A program made the translations under genes and the position numbers. Shown here one piece after another: positions 17,058 to 25,428 of a DNA stretch of 47,905 nt (position 1 is its first letter; the number at the start of each line of letters is the position of its first letter). The notes below the pieces were generated by a model. It saw only the letters and a list, made by a program, of their open reading frames with translations, did no database searches and was not told the origin of the DNA. Origin of the DNA: an uncultured Collinsella sp. (lineage in GTDB: Bacteria; Actinomycetota; Coriobacteriia; Coriobacteriales; Coriobacteriaceae); NCBI GenBank assembly GCA_934643145.1, contig CAKUBM010000014.1, forward strand, positions 1 to 47,905, in the 5' to 3' direction.

Positions 17058-17747
17058 ATGAAAGCACTTCCGTTTCCCTGCATCCGCCCGGCTCAGGACC
17101 GTGTGCTCGAGGCGCTGCCTGCGATGGGCGGTATCCTGAGCGGCAACGACGCCCTGCGCGGCGCCATTGCTGACGGCCTAATGCTCAAGGATCCAGGCGC
17201 GGCGTATTACGTGTACGAATGCTCGGGCGAGCCGGGTCGCGCGACGGGTGTCGTGGCGATTTGCCCGGTTAACGTACTGACGGGTAGCGACGAGGCTGCC
17301 ACCGAGAGCGTCGACGCACTCGCCGCCGCGCGCGCGATCGCCGAGCTTAAGGTGCAGCCCCGCCCTGTAACGCTCGCCTACGAAGCCTCGCCCGTCATGG
17401 ATATCATCCTTGGCGCCGCCAAAGAAGGAGCGCCGCTCTATGCCGTCACCGACCCCGCCGGCATTACGCATCGCGTGTGGAAGGTCAAGCGCGAGGACGC
17501 CGTTGCCGCCATCCGCGCCATGCTCGATCAGGCGCCGGAGCCGACGCAGGCAGACGACCCCACCTACGCTGCCGCGCTGGCTGGGGCATCGCAGATTCTG
17601 GCCGATGAGGCCCGTGCCGCCGGAACGTACACCGGCAAGGAGCCGTTCAACTTTACCGTTGCCGTGCTCTTCCCCGCCGCGCAGGTCAGCGGCGTCGCGC
17701 CGCAAGTTCCGACAGGTCTGCTCACGCACCAGGTCGCGCGGTTCTAG
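17058..17747 (+). CDS. DUF1015-like protein (short form)
   Basis: The 229-residue protein begins with LPFPCIRPAQD, resembling the N-terminus of DUF1015 proteins, and continues with the AAYYVYECSGEPGRATGVVAICPV segment, which is also family-like. It is shorter than typical members (about 400 residues), and its C-terminus ends in a PTGLLTHQVARF tail. Biochemical function of the family is unknown; an association with serine metabolism has been noted for some members, and serCA is 3 kb away. It follows the M20 gene by 39 nt and likely shares its transcript, which ends at the strong hairpin 17793-17833. Confidence 0.65.
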   Translation: MKALPFPCIRPAQDRVLEALPAMGGILSGNDALRGAIADGLMLKDPGAAYYVYECSGEPGRATGVVAICPVNVLTGSDEAATESVDALAAARAIAELKVQPRPVTLAYEASPVMDIILGAAKEGAPLYAVTDPAGITHRVWKVKREDAVAAIRAMLDQAPEPTQADDPTYAAALAGASQILADEARAAGTYTGKEPFNFTVAVLFPAAQVSGVAPQVPTGLLTHQVARF

Positions 17748-17792
17748 CAAGACCAGACTGCCCAGCACAAAAATCGGCAGCTCAACAAACAG

Positions 17793-17833
17793 GGGGCGGA
17801 GATGCAGCAGGTACATGCATCTCCGCCCCTTTT
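17793..17833 (+). terminator. intrinsic terminator after the M20/DUF1015 pair
   Basis: A 14-bp perfect stem (GGGGCGGAGATGCA at 17793-17806 with 17816-17829) and 9-nt loop are followed by CTTTTG. It separates the plus-strand pair from the convergent phosphatase gene. Confidence 0.85.
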
Positions 17834-17875
17834 GCGTCGAGAAGTATGCCGGCGACCCGTGCCGTCGCGCTCGCG

Positions 17876-18511
17876 TTATCCGCGCTGCGGACCCGCAGTA
17901 GCCACGAGCGGTTCAAGTCCCAGCTCGCGCGCGTAATCCTCCTGCGTAAAGACTTCGACCAGCTCAAACGTGTCGGATTCGTCGTCAAACGCAAAGTGTA
18001 GCACCGAGCAGTTGCCCGGAACGCGATCGCGTTCATCGGCCGCCGCGCCCTTGGTATGGTCCATGAACTCCTTGATGGCCGATCCGTGGCTCACCGCAAG
18101 GACGCACTCGTGGTCCGGGCGTCGCATGAGTTCGGTCAGCGTCGCCACCATGCGCTCGCGCACCTGGATCTGGCCCTCGCCGCCAAATTGACGATAGAAA
18201 TCGCGCCACGGGCGCTCGGGCATGAGCATCACGCGCTCGGCCTCAAAGTCGCCAAAGAACCACTCACGCAGGCCGTCCAGGCGCTCGTACGCCAAGCCCG
18301 GCCACAAGTTGGCGATAGTCTGCTCGGTGCGATGAAGCGTGGAGGTGTAGGCATGATCGGGCTCAATGCCGCGCGCACGTAAAAACATGCCGGCGCGCGC
18401 CGCCTGGTCGCAACCCAACTGCGTAAGCGGCGAATCACTCCACCCCTGAATGATACGCTTAAGGTTGAATATTGTCTGCCCATGACGAACCAGATACAGG
18501 TCTTTATTCAT
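17876..18511 (-). CDS. histidine phosphatase superfamily protein (second of pair)
   Basis: The 211-residue protein has the phosphohistidine motif LYLVRHGQT at residues 5-13, then IQGWSDSPLT, the acid/base region RTEQTIANL, LREWFFGDFEAE and the second catalytic histidine in VLAVSHGSA near residue 150. This is the cobC/GpmB-like branch. Substrates of such enzymes range from phosphoglycerate to phosphoserine and alpha-ribazole phosphate and cannot be chosen here. AAAGGACCCCT precedes the ATG at 18511. Its start lies 17 bp after the stop of a closely related gene (18529-19071), so the two form a tandem operon from duplication. Confidence 0.9.
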   Translation of the reverse strand: MNKDLYLVRHGQTIFNLKRIIQGWSDSPLTQLGCDQAARAGMFLRARGIEPDHAYTSTLHRTEQTIANLWPGLAYERLDGLREWFFGDFEAERVMLMPERPWRDFYRQFGGEGQIQVRERMVATLTELMRRPDHECVLAVSHGSAIKEFMDHTKGAAADERDRVPGNCSVLHFAFDDESDTFELVEVFTQEDYARELGLEPLVATAGPQRG

Positions 18512-18528
18512 AGGGGTCCTTTCGTTCG

Positions 18529-19071
18529 TTACCAATCAAGGAGCGAAAACGCCCCGTCGCAATAGCCAAAATGAAGCACGGCACCGTTGTCGGGTAGCTC
18601 TCCCCCGCCAGTCACATACTCAAGAAACTCCTGGCAGGCTGAGCCGTGGGAAACCGCCAGCACGCAGTCGTGCTGCGACCTGGCCATGATGCGGGACAGC
18701 GCCGCGACCATGCGCGACCGTAGCTCGCCTTCAGACTCGCCGCCAAAGGCCACCGGATAATCGCCCCAGGGCTGCGGCGGCATCTCGCGATTTGATGTGC
18801 CCTCCAGCGAGCCAAAATGCCACTCACGCAGGTCATCGACCAGCTCAATGGAACGGCCCTCGCCAACGATAAGCTCAGCCGTATGCCGCGCCCGGCCCAA
18901 CGGCGAGGAATACACATGATCAAAGGCCACGCCACGCGCCGCAAACGCCGTACGCGCCGTCAGCGCCTGCTCGCGCCCGCGCGCCGTAAGCGGCGAATCG
19001 TGCCAGCCCTGCAAAATGCTCTGCACATTGAGCTCAGTCTGCCCATGACGCACCAAATACAGATCGGCCAC
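18529..19071 (-). CDS. histidine phosphatase superfamily protein (first of pair)
   Basis: The 180-residue protein has LYLVRHGQTELN at its N-terminus, LQGWHDSPLT, SSPLGRARHTAEL, LREWHFGSLEG and VLAVSHGSACQEF, all aligned with the gene just downstream. I chose the GTG at 19071 because GGGGAGGG sits just upstream and it puts the RHG motif at the usual position; the frame continues to 19143 through hairpin repeat copy 5, which is unlikely to be coding. It is probably co-transcribed with 17876-18511. Confidence 0.88.
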   Translation of the reverse strand: MADLYLVRHGQTELNVQSILQGWHDSPLTARGREQALTARTAFAARGVAFDHVYSSPLGRARHTAELIVGEGRSIELVDDLREWHFGSLEGTSNREMPPQPWGDYPVAFGGESEGELRSRMVAALSRIMARSQHDCVLAVSHGSACQEFLEYVTGGGELPDNGAVLHFGYCDGAFSLLDW

Positions 19072-19084
19072 ATGCCCTCCCCTC

Positions 19085-19122
19085 GCACCACCGCAAAGGA
19101 GACAGCACCTTTGTGGTGATTT
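19085..19122. repeat. CCACCACAAAGG hairpin repeat, copy 5 (degenerate)
   Basis: CACCACCGCAAAGG pairs imperfectly with CCTTTGTGGTGATTTT around a GAGACAG-type loop. It sits 31 nt past the stop of the minus-strand nitroreductase gene and just upstream of the GTG start of the histidine phosphatase. It is the most diverged of the five copies. Confidence 0.75.
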
Positions 19123-19153
19123 TGCCGCCGGATTGAACCGCAACGACGCTCAA

Positions 19154-19825
19154 CTATACCAACACGTCGGCGAGCGAACGCTTGGGTACGTGGTGTACCT
19201 GTGCCTCGTCGCGCCAATAATTGATGGAGCCGTCGGGGTTGGAATCGATCGTATCGATCACCTGTGTCTCGGCCGGAACGCCAAACGCCATGATCAGCTT
19301 GAGCTCATACTTGTCGTTATCGAGCCCCATGGCATCGATCGCGTGGGGCGTAAAGGCCTTGAACATGCAGGCTGCCACCTCGGGCGTGGCGCTGCGGGCG
19401 GCGAGCATCATCGTCTGCGCGGCAATGCCCGTGTCGACCTCGGTAATGGGCGCGGCGGGCTTGCCCGGAACGGCGCGCTCGGCCAGAATCGCAATGTAGC
19501 TGGTCGGGCGCTCGCCCTCGGCAGGACCCGGCCAATCCTTAAGCGCGCCAGCCCATGCGAGCTCATCAAATACACGCGCGCAATCCTCGGCACCGCTCAC
19601 CACATGAAAACGCAGACGCTGAGCATTGGCACCGCAGGGAGCCAGGTGCGCCAGTTCCGCCAGCTCGAGCAAAAACTCGCGCGGCACGCGCATGGACTCG
19701 TCAAAGCGACGGCACGTGCGGGCGCGACGAACCAACGCATCAAACGCGTCCAAGCCGAGCTTTTCGCGGCCCTGCTTTGCCATCGATTCTGCGCTTACCG
19801 GCGCCGCGGGAACTGCTTCGTTCAT
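19154..19825 (-). CDS. nitroreductase family protein
   Basis: The 223-residue protein fits the FMN-dependent nitroreductase fold: the RRARTCRRFDESMRVP N-terminal segment, LAHLAPCGANAQRLRFHVV near residue 65, and EVDTGIAAQTMMLAARS near residue 130. The family reduces nitro groups, quinones or flavins with NAD(P)H. The start at ATG 19825 has only a G-rich GGGGGTCCCT upstream; a TTG four codons earlier is an alternative. Substrate is unknown. The hairpin repeat at 19085-19122 likely ends the transcript. Confidence 0.85.
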   Translation of the reverse strand: MNEAVPAAPVSAESMAKQGREKLGLDAFDALVRRARTCRRFDESMRVPREFLLELAELAHLAPCGANAQRLRFHVVSGAEDCARVFDELAWAGALKDWPGPAEGERPTSYIAILAERAVPGKPAAPITEVDTGIAAQTMMLAARSATPEVAACMFKAFTPHAIDAMGLDNDKYELKLIMAFGVPAETQVIDTIDSNPDGSINYWRDEAQVHHVPKRSLADVLV

Positions 19826-20089
19826 AGGGACCCCCAATACAAGCCAATTGTCCTTAGGAAAATCTAACCTAAAACGTAGGCAATTACATACAGCGGCGTA
19901 ATGTTCTACAGCTGTTGATTAATCCTCACTGAAGCGGGAACAAAAGTAACAATTCGGGAATGTGGGGCGGCAATTCGTCCTTCCCGCCCCATGCATCGGC
20001 GCCCTTGGGCGATACTTGTTGCAGCACTTTTGGCGTACGCCGCACGGAGAGCAATGAACGCGACGTGCACCACACGGAAAGGAGACGTT

Positions 20090-20692
20090 ATGGGCATCTT
20101 TAAGAACGATGACCAAAAATCGAGCCAGTTTGGATTTGACGAGAAAAGTATGGCGGGCAAAGCCGTCAAGGCCGTGCGCTGGATCTACGCCATCACGGGC
20201 GTCGTGGCGCTCATTGCTGGTATCGCGCTGCTTTTTGCACCCGCCAAGTCCCTCGTCTTTTTGACGACCGTCCTGGGCATCTACTTTGTGATTACGGCAG
20301 CCATCAGGCTGTTCACTGCCATTTTTGAGCCGCTGCTGCCCACCGGCTGGCGCGTGACGAGCATCATCTCCAACCTGCTCATTATCTTGGGCGGCGTCAT
20401 AATCCTGCGCAACCAGGCCTTCTCGACCGCGACGCTCACCACGATGGTGGTTATCGTGGCCGGCTTTGGCTGGATTGTCGAAGGTGTCATGTCCATTCTG
20501 GAGTCCGAGGTTTCGTCCAACCGCGCCCTCGCCATCCTGAGCGGCGCGCTCTCCATCATCGCCGGCATGTTCGTGTTTATCTATCCGCTGTGGTCGGCAA
20601 AGATGCTCGTCATCTTTAGCGGCGCCGCGCTGCTGGTGTTTGGCGTAACGCTCATTGTCCGCGCTATTCAATTTGGCAAACTGGTGCACTAG
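20090..20692 (+). CDS. HdeD/DUF308 family membrane protein
   Basis: The 200-residue protein has a polar N-terminus (about 30 residues) and six hydrophobic helices starting at RWIYAITGVVALIAGIALLF, paired as in the DUF308 repeat family that includes E. coli HdeD. HdeD is linked to acid resistance at high cell density; the role here is inferred. GGAAAGGAGACGTT precedes the ATG at 20090; the frame extends upstream to 19991 without a site. The stop codon touches the ATG of the next gene (20693), so translation is likely coupled. Confidence 0.85.
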   Translation: MGIFKNDDQKSSQFGFDEKSMAGKAVKAVRWIYAITGVVALIAGIALLFAPAKSLVFLTTVLGIYFVITAAIRLFTAIFEPLLPTGWRVTSIISNLLIILGGVIILRNQAFSTATLTTMVVIVAGFGWIVEGVMSILESEVSSNRALAILSGALSIIAGMFVFIYPLWSAKMLVIFSGAALLVFGVTLIVRAIQFGKLVH

Positions 20693-21175
20693 ATGCCGCG
20701 AACGCTCTTTATTGATGCCGACGCCTGCCCGGTCACGCGCGAGTCGATTGACTGCGCGCGGCGGGCGGGCGTCGCCGTTGTTATCGCCGGCAACAGCACG
20801 CAAAACCTGGAACGGCACATTCGCCGCGACGACCCGCGCGATGCCGAGCACGCGCGACGCGGCTTTTGGGTCACGACGCTCGACGTGAGCGTGGGCGCCG
20901 ACAGCGCCGACTTTGCCATTGTCGAACGCCTGCAGGCGGGCGACGTGGTCGTGACGCAGGACATTGGCTTGGCGAGCATGGTGCTCGGGCGCGATGCCGC
21001 CGCCATCGGTGTGCGCGGGCGCGTCTACGACAAGGCGACCATCGACATGCAGCTGTTTATTCGCCACGAGGAAAAGAAGGTGCGCCGCGCCGGCGGACGC
21101 ACTCGCGGACCGGCGGCATTTACCAGCGAAGACCGCATCCGCTTTAAACGCAACCTCACCGAGCTACTGCGCTAA
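20693..21175 (+). CDS. YaiI/YqxD family protein (DUF188, UPF0178)
   Basis: The 160-residue protein has the family's N-terminal LFIDADACPVTRES motif and the later VVTQDIGLASMVLGRDAAAIGVRGRVYDKATID segment; the acidic cluster and fold are PIN-like. Catalytic activity is not established for this family. The ATG follows the HdeD stop with no gap, so it uses an upstream-coupled start. A strong hairpin terminator starts 3 nt after its stop. Confidence 0.9.
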   Translation: MPRTLFIDADACPVTRESIDCARRAGVAVVIAGNSTQNLERHIRRDDPRDAEHARRGFWVTTLDVSVGADSADFAIVERLQAGDVVVTQDIGLASMVLGRDAAAIGVRGRVYDKATIDMQLFIRHEEKKVRRAGGRTRGPAAFTSEDRIRFKRNLTELLR

Positions 21176-21177
21176 CC

Positions 21178-21217
21178 AAGGTAGATTTTTGGGACATGCC
21201 TAAAAATCTACCTTTTT
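21178..21217 (+). terminator. intrinsic terminator after yaiI-like gene
   Basis: AAGGTAGATTTTT (21178-21190) pairs exactly with AAAAATCTACCTT (21202-21214) around GGGACATGCCT, followed by TTTTG. A related, looser GTAGAT...ATCTAC foldback at about 21260-21309 lies after the stop of the convergent exporter gene. Confidence 0.85.
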
Positions 21218-21308
21218 GTTTTGGCGATTGACGCGCATCCAACGCCCAAGTCATGGCGGTAGATTTTACGATATACCCCAGTTTTTACGGCCTATCCCAA
21301 ACATCTAC

Positions 21309-22403
21309 TTAGAGGCCAAAGGCGGAAAGGATGAGACCCCAGCCCGCGCCGATAACGTACATCATAATCAGGAACACGACGTTTTCGCGGGCGCTGCGGT
21401 TGGTACGGAACAGTACCAGGTAGCCCACGCCGGCGGAGATAAGCGTGCCGGCGAGCATCGGTGCCAGCTGCAGCGCACCTTCCAGATACAGCTGCGTGAT
21501 GACGACGCTGGCCGAGCAGTTGGGAATCAGGCCGACAAGCGCCGAGCCCAAGACCGCAAGCGTCTCGTTACCGCGCAGGAACTGCTCAATCGCCGATTCG
21601 CCGAACGTCTCGAGCACGGCGACCAGAATCAGCGTCACCAGAAAAATGAATACCGATACCTGTATGGTGTGCGAGATCGCACTGCGGATAATCGACAGAA
21701 CGGGCGCGCCCTCGTGGGAGTGGTCGTAGCTGTGTCCGTGGTGGTGCTCATGCTCGCCCGTGTGACCGTGATCATGGCTGTGTCCGTGGTCGCGCTCATG
21801 TTCATCTTCATCATCATCGCAACCGCAATGGTCGCGCTCGCACAGTTCATGGATGTGGTCGGCGCTCACGCCCGCCTCGGCCACCTCGTCGATGATGTCA
21901 CCGCCAGTGTGGTCGTCGTGCGCGCAGTTCACGTGGGCCGGGTTGGCCGCGATTCCCAGCACGGTACGGCGAATCGTCGCATGCGCGCGAGAGTTACGAC
22001 GCAGGCCGCGAATGGCGGCGTCCACGATAAAGCCCGTGACTAGCGCGATCAGTGCCTTCGAAGCCAAAAGCATCGCCATGGTCTGCATGGGCACCTGCTC
22101 GGCAAGCAACAGCGGCAGCATCTCGTCGGAGGTCGAAAGGAACACCGCAACCAGCGTGCCCAGCGTCACGACGCGACCGGCGTACAGCGTTGCCGCCATG
22201 GCCGAAAAGCCGCACTGCGGCACCATGCCCAGCAACGAGCCAACCACGGGGCCCGCGGCACCGGCGCGCTTGATGGCGCCGTTAACGCTGTCACCCGCGA
22301 CGTGCTCCAGGGTCTCGAGGGCCAGATACGTCACCAACAAAAACGGCACCAGCGACAGCGTGTCCTTGCCGGCGTCGAGCAAAATATCAATCAGCAAATC
22401 CAT
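21309..22403 (-). CDS. putative 10-TM heavy-metal exporter (ArsP_2-like)
   Basis: The 364-residue membrane protein has two blocks of about five helices separated by a cytosolic or periplasmic loop (about residues 150-235) very rich in His, Asp and Glu (HGHSHDHGHTGEHEHHHG-type runs). Each block has a related core: GSLLGMVPQCGFSAMAATLY near residue 55 and SALVGLIPNCSASVVITQLY near residue 290, an inverted duplicated pattern with conserved Cys. This matches the family described as putative 10-TM heavy-metal exporters. The His-rich loop suggests Zn, Mn, Co or Ni handling. Its promoter overlaps a perfect operator-like dyad (22453-22478). Confidence 0.8.
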   Translation of the reverse strand: MDLLIDILLDAGKDTLSLVPFLLVTYLALETLEHVAGDSVNGAIKRAGAAGPVVGSLLGMVPQCGFSAMAATLYAGRVVTLGTLVAVFLSTSDEMLPLLLAEQVPMQTMAMLLASKALIALVTGFIVDAAIRGLRRNSRAHATIRRTVLGIAANPAHVNCAHDDHTGGDIIDEVAEAGVSADHIHELCERDHCGCDDDEDEHERDHGHSHDHGHTGEHEHHHGHSYDHSHEGAPVLSIIRSAISHTIQVSVFIFLVTLILVAVLETFGESAIEQFLRGNETLAVLGSALVGLIPNCSASVVITQLYLEGALQLAPMLAGTLISAGVGYLVLFRTNRSARENVVFLIMMYVIGAGWGLILSAFGL

Positions 22404-22447
22404 GACGGATGGAACCTTTCGTGTCTTTCGGCAGCATTGTAAAAGTC

Positions 22448-22493
22448 CTAGCGGTCAACTAGGGTATTGTAGTTGACCTAGGCGTGGTGCCAA
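22448..22493 (-). promoter_or_regulatory. promoter and GGTCAACTA-N8-TAGTTGACC operator of the metal exporter
   Basis: On the minus strand a -35 TTGGCA (22488-22493) and -10 TACAAT (22466-22471) are 16 bp apart. A perfect 9-bp inverted repeat (22453-22461 and 22470-22478) covers the -10 box, so a bound repressor would block transcription. Outer CTAG on both sides extends the symmetry. The half-site TAGTTGACCT resembles TAGTTAGCCT in the leader of the DtxR-like gene (28903-28912), and the DtxR core TTAGCCTAA more loosely. Confidence 0.6.
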
Positions 22494-22574
22494 TAGTTGC
22501 CCATGGTAAACTATCATCTCGCCATAACTCAGTAACCCCGAGCCGCGCGACGCGGCCCGTCCAAGGAGCAGCCT

Positions 22575-23543
22575 ATGAACGTTTCACAAGCACTTGAATA
22601 CGAGCGCCAGCCGTTTATTCCCATGTTTATCTATGGCGACCACGGCGCCATGGAGTCCGAACGCCAGAAGGGCGAAGAGGCCCTCAAGGTGCTCGAGACC
22701 GAGTATTTTACTGCCGAGGACGACCCGGGCTTCGACTTTGCCACCGTGCGCGACCTGGCCGACCGCAACCGCGACCTTTGCGACCAGATTGGCGAGGCAC
22801 GCCTGCGCAATGTGACGCCCGCGACGCTCTCGCGCGGCCTGTCCGACGCCGACACCTGCGCCGCCATCGGCAAAATGCAAAAGCGCACCGCCGCGTCCGT
22901 TATGCGCGAGATCCGCGGTGACCGCGACGCGCTCGGCGTGGCCTACGCCCGCAAGCCCATCCAGGGCACCGTGCTCGGTGTCGACATCGAGACCACCGGC
23001 CGTGCACCCGAACGCGGTTATATCATCAACGTCGGCTGGGAGATCATGGAACTCACCAGCGACGCCGTCCCGCACGACGCCGAGGCGCACTACTGTGGCC
23101 TGCCCGACATCTACCGCGGCGAGGATGTGCCACTGTCGAATATCCACCACATTACCTGGGACGACATCGACGACAAAACGCCCTTCCGCGAGAACAAGGA
23201 GCTGCAAAAGCAGCTGCTCAAGCTTATGAAGAAGTACCCGTACATGGCGCACAACGCCGCCTTTGAGGACAGCTGGTTCAAGATTCACCTGGACGGTTAC
23301 GCCGAGGCACGCCGCGCCGGCAAGATCATCGTCATCGACTCGCGCCAGATCTGCCGCAGCCTGGATGCCGACGTCCGCTCGCTCCCCCGCGAGTCCGCCC
23401 CCGCCGCACTCGAGAACTGGGCGCGCCGCCGCGGAACCCTCGCCGCCGACGCCAACGAGCAGCATCTGGGTCTGGACGACACCGACCTCATGCTCCGAAC
23501 CGTCCAAGCCGAGTTCAACCTCAAGAACCTGTTCGCGAAATAG
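22575..23543 (+). CDS. DEDDh 3'-5' exonuclease (DnaQ-like)
   Basis: The 322-residue protein has a roughly 130-residue N-terminal helical region of unknown role, then an exonuclease domain. ExoI VDIETTG with the two acidic metal ligands is near residue 137, ExoII AHNAAFEDSW is near residue 225, and ExoIII HLGLDDTDLM with His and Asp is near residue 298. This is the set for metal-dependent removal of nucleotides from 3' ends. AAGGAG precedes the ATG. It is not fused to a polymerase; a repair or RNA role is possible. It is divergent from the metal exporter. Confidence 0.88.
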   Translation: MNVSQALEYERQPFIPMFIYGDHGAMESERQKGEEALKVLETEYFTAEDDPGFDFATVRDLADRNRDLCDQIGEARLRNVTPATLSRGLSDADTCAAIGKMQKRTAASVMREIRGDRDALGVAYARKPIQGTVLGVDIETTGRAPERGYIINVGWEIMELTSDAVPHDAEAHYCGLPDIYRGEDVPLSNIHHITWDDIDDKTPFRENKELQKQLLKLMKKYPYMAHNAAFEDSWFKIHLDGYAEARRAGKIIVIDSRQICRSLDADVRSLPRESAPAALENWARRRGTLAADANEQHLGLDDTDLMLRTVQAEFNLKNLFAK

Positions 23544-23892
23544 CAACGCCTGCGACAAACACTGCTTGCTCACGAGCGGCCTCGCAGCGGGAAACACCGC
23601 AGCGGGGCCGCCCTACGTTCCACAGATAGATCTGCCATCACAAATTCTGAACCCTCATTTTGAACGATTTCGGCCAATTCCCGACACGTAATTCGTTGTC
23701 GGATGATGATGCATCGATATCAAATGTGCGGCAATTGAGTTTTTATATGCCATAGCTAAGCTGCGAGAACATTGATTTTAGGCGTGCCAACCCATAATTG
23801 CGTCAAGCTTTTGGACAGCATTTGGTTAGGCCCCTAAAACGACTTTCCCACTCAGCGCCATCAACACGGCATTAGCTGACACGATATATACC
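23544..23892. other. AT-rich gene-free stretch before orphan gene
   Basis: A GC-rich hairpin (GCGGCC...GGCCGC, about 23576-23614) follows the exonuclease stop and may end its transcript. A short foldback CCGACA...TGTCGG lies near 23682-23703. The remainder is AT-rich with no supportable frame. A weak TTGATT/TAATTG promoter is possible near 23774-23800. The composition change marks the left edge of the orphan nuclease-like gene. Confidence 0.4.
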
Positions 23893-25083
23893 ATGAGTAT
23901 CGTATTGTCACATACCACTGCAAAAGCGGTCTACCAGGCCGCGCATTCGGCGTCTGCGAAAGACACCGAGCCCTGTAACCCTGCCGCGATTTACGGATCA
24001 TGTCCCACCGGAACGCTCCTTGACGCAGCCGCAGAATGGCTCACCAAACACGATGTTTCCCTTGACGCAAATGATTGCCTCGAGGTAATGGTGTTTGATC
24101 GCAGGAATGCGCGCTATGCAATGAACTGTCAATGCCACGTTTCGTCAAAACGATTCTCGAACTCACGCTTTATAGAGCTCAAAGATAGCATCTTCATTGT
24201 TGGCGTTGAGCTTTGCGCACTTCAGGCCGCCACCTATCTCCCTTTTCGCGAACTGGTGGAGTACTACTTTGAATTGTGCGGCGCTTACTCCCTTGGAACC
24301 GGCTCTTCCACCTCGTATAACGAGCGTTTCGCGCTCACCTCGACCGAAAGGTTAAAACAGTTCTTTAATTCCATTACCAGATGCGACGGTCTGGCCCTTG
24401 CCCGAAAGGCGATCCAATGTGTGCGCGACGGATGCCGGTCTCCTATGGAAACGGCCTTTGTCATGATGCTAACGCTGCCTAAAAGCGAAGGAGGGCTTGG
24501 TATTAAGGGAATTGAGACCGATTACGAGGTGCAGGTCACCGCCGCCGCAAAGAATCTCACGAGACGCAATAATTTCTTTATGGATGCGTATCTAAAGAAA
24601 TCTCGCACAGACATTGAATACAACGGGTTTTATCATGACGCGGAAGAAGACCGCGCCATCGATGAGGAGCGCAAGAATGCGCTTGCGTCCATGGGATACG
24701 GAATCATCACCGTCAGTCGTTATTCCTTTATGCATGCCAGCGCTTTCGTTAGGGTCATGGAGGCGATCCAACGGAAAGAGGGCATACGCCCCTCGCGTCT
24801 GCCAAAAGACTTTCAAATCATGCAAGAGGACCTGAGGCAGTTTGTGCTCAGAAGGTTTATAGAAGAGAAAAAGCGAATTCAGAAGCAGCTTCGCCAGGAT
24901 TCCGAAGATCGTCAACGAATCAACCTCGAAAAAGCAACACTCGAAGGCATCACGCTGGATGACCCGACAATAAATGAAGTTCCGGCAATCGATGACATGC
25001 AGACTGTCGAATCCGACAGCCCATCATTTGCCCAAATAAGCAGCCTCGCGCCCGAGGGCAGAATCTTCGGGGCCGGAAGCTAG
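23893..25083 (+). CDS. orphan protein, AbiEi/DUF559-like with PD-(D/E)XK-like C-terminus
   Basis: I do not recognise a named gene. The 396-residue protein parallels 14594-15643: a central RELVEYYFELCGAYSLG segment, then SPMETAFVMMLTLPKSEGG (about residue 180), NFFMDAYLKK, DIEYNGFYHD and RKNALASMGYGIITV. The layout suggests a DUF559/Vsr-like nuclease fold with E, D and ExN residues, though the usual lysine is not obvious. A C-terminal helical tail of about 90 charged residues follows. The start has no ribosome site and sits close to a TATATA box, so a leaderless message is possible. Base use is more AT-rich than its neighbours, which points to transfer. Function is unknown. Confidence 0.6.
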   Translation: MSIVLSHTTAKAVYQAAHSASAKDTEPCNPAAIYGSCPTGTLLDAAAEWLTKHDVSLDANDCLEVMVFDRRNARYAMNCQCHVSSKRFSNSRFIELKDSIFIVGVELCALQAATYLPFRELVEYYFELCGAYSLGTGSSTSYNERFALTSTERLKQFFNSITRCDGLALARKAIQCVRDGCRSPMETAFVMMLTLPKSEGGLGIKGIETDYEVQVTAAAKNLTRRNNFFMDAYLKKSRTDIEYNGFYHDAEEDRAIDEERKNALASMGYGIITVSRYSFMHASAFVRVMEAIQRKEGIRPSRLPKDFQIMQEDLRQFVLRRFIEEKKRIQKQLRQDSEDRQRINLEKATLEGITLDDPTINEVPAIDDMQTVESDSPSFAQISSLAPEGRIFGAGS

Positions 25084-25428
25084 ACCAGCTAACAAGGTGG
25101 GTACCCTAGCGATGTGCAAAATTGCGAGTATTCAGCAGGGTCGGCCCTCCAGCATCCACAAGTTAATCCAAATGAGAAACAAAAACGCTATCGAACGGGA
25201 ACGTTAGGCAACATTTGAGGAAGACCTTGTCTGTTTACCGCCCTTGGATAACTCTTGAGCGGCTTTATTTGACCTGGAATAGATTAACGGACCCCCTATA
25301 GTTGCAGAATACTCCAATTTTTGCACGGCACGGGGGCACCCACCCCGGCATCGGCTATCAAAACCGCTCAGTCCGGAATCTCGTCCACTATTCCCCATCA
25401 TTTTGTGCGACGAATTACCTGAACGTCA
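25084..25428. other. gene-free stretch before the zinc island
   Basis: No gene or repeat is recognised. A minus frame of 65 codons (25204-25401) has no family features and no ribosome site. The segment joins the AT-rich orphan gene to the zinc efflux promoter. Confidence 0.35.

Noticed and set aside
17905..17925. GGTTCAAGTCCC, like a tRNA T-arm
   Set aside because: It lies within a histidine phosphatase gene; no acceptor stem, anticodon arm or D-arm can be drawn around it.
19919..21067. 382-codon minus-strand open frame
   Set aside because: It lies opposite the HdeD and YaiI-like genes, which have proper motifs and ribosome sites; its translation has no family features.
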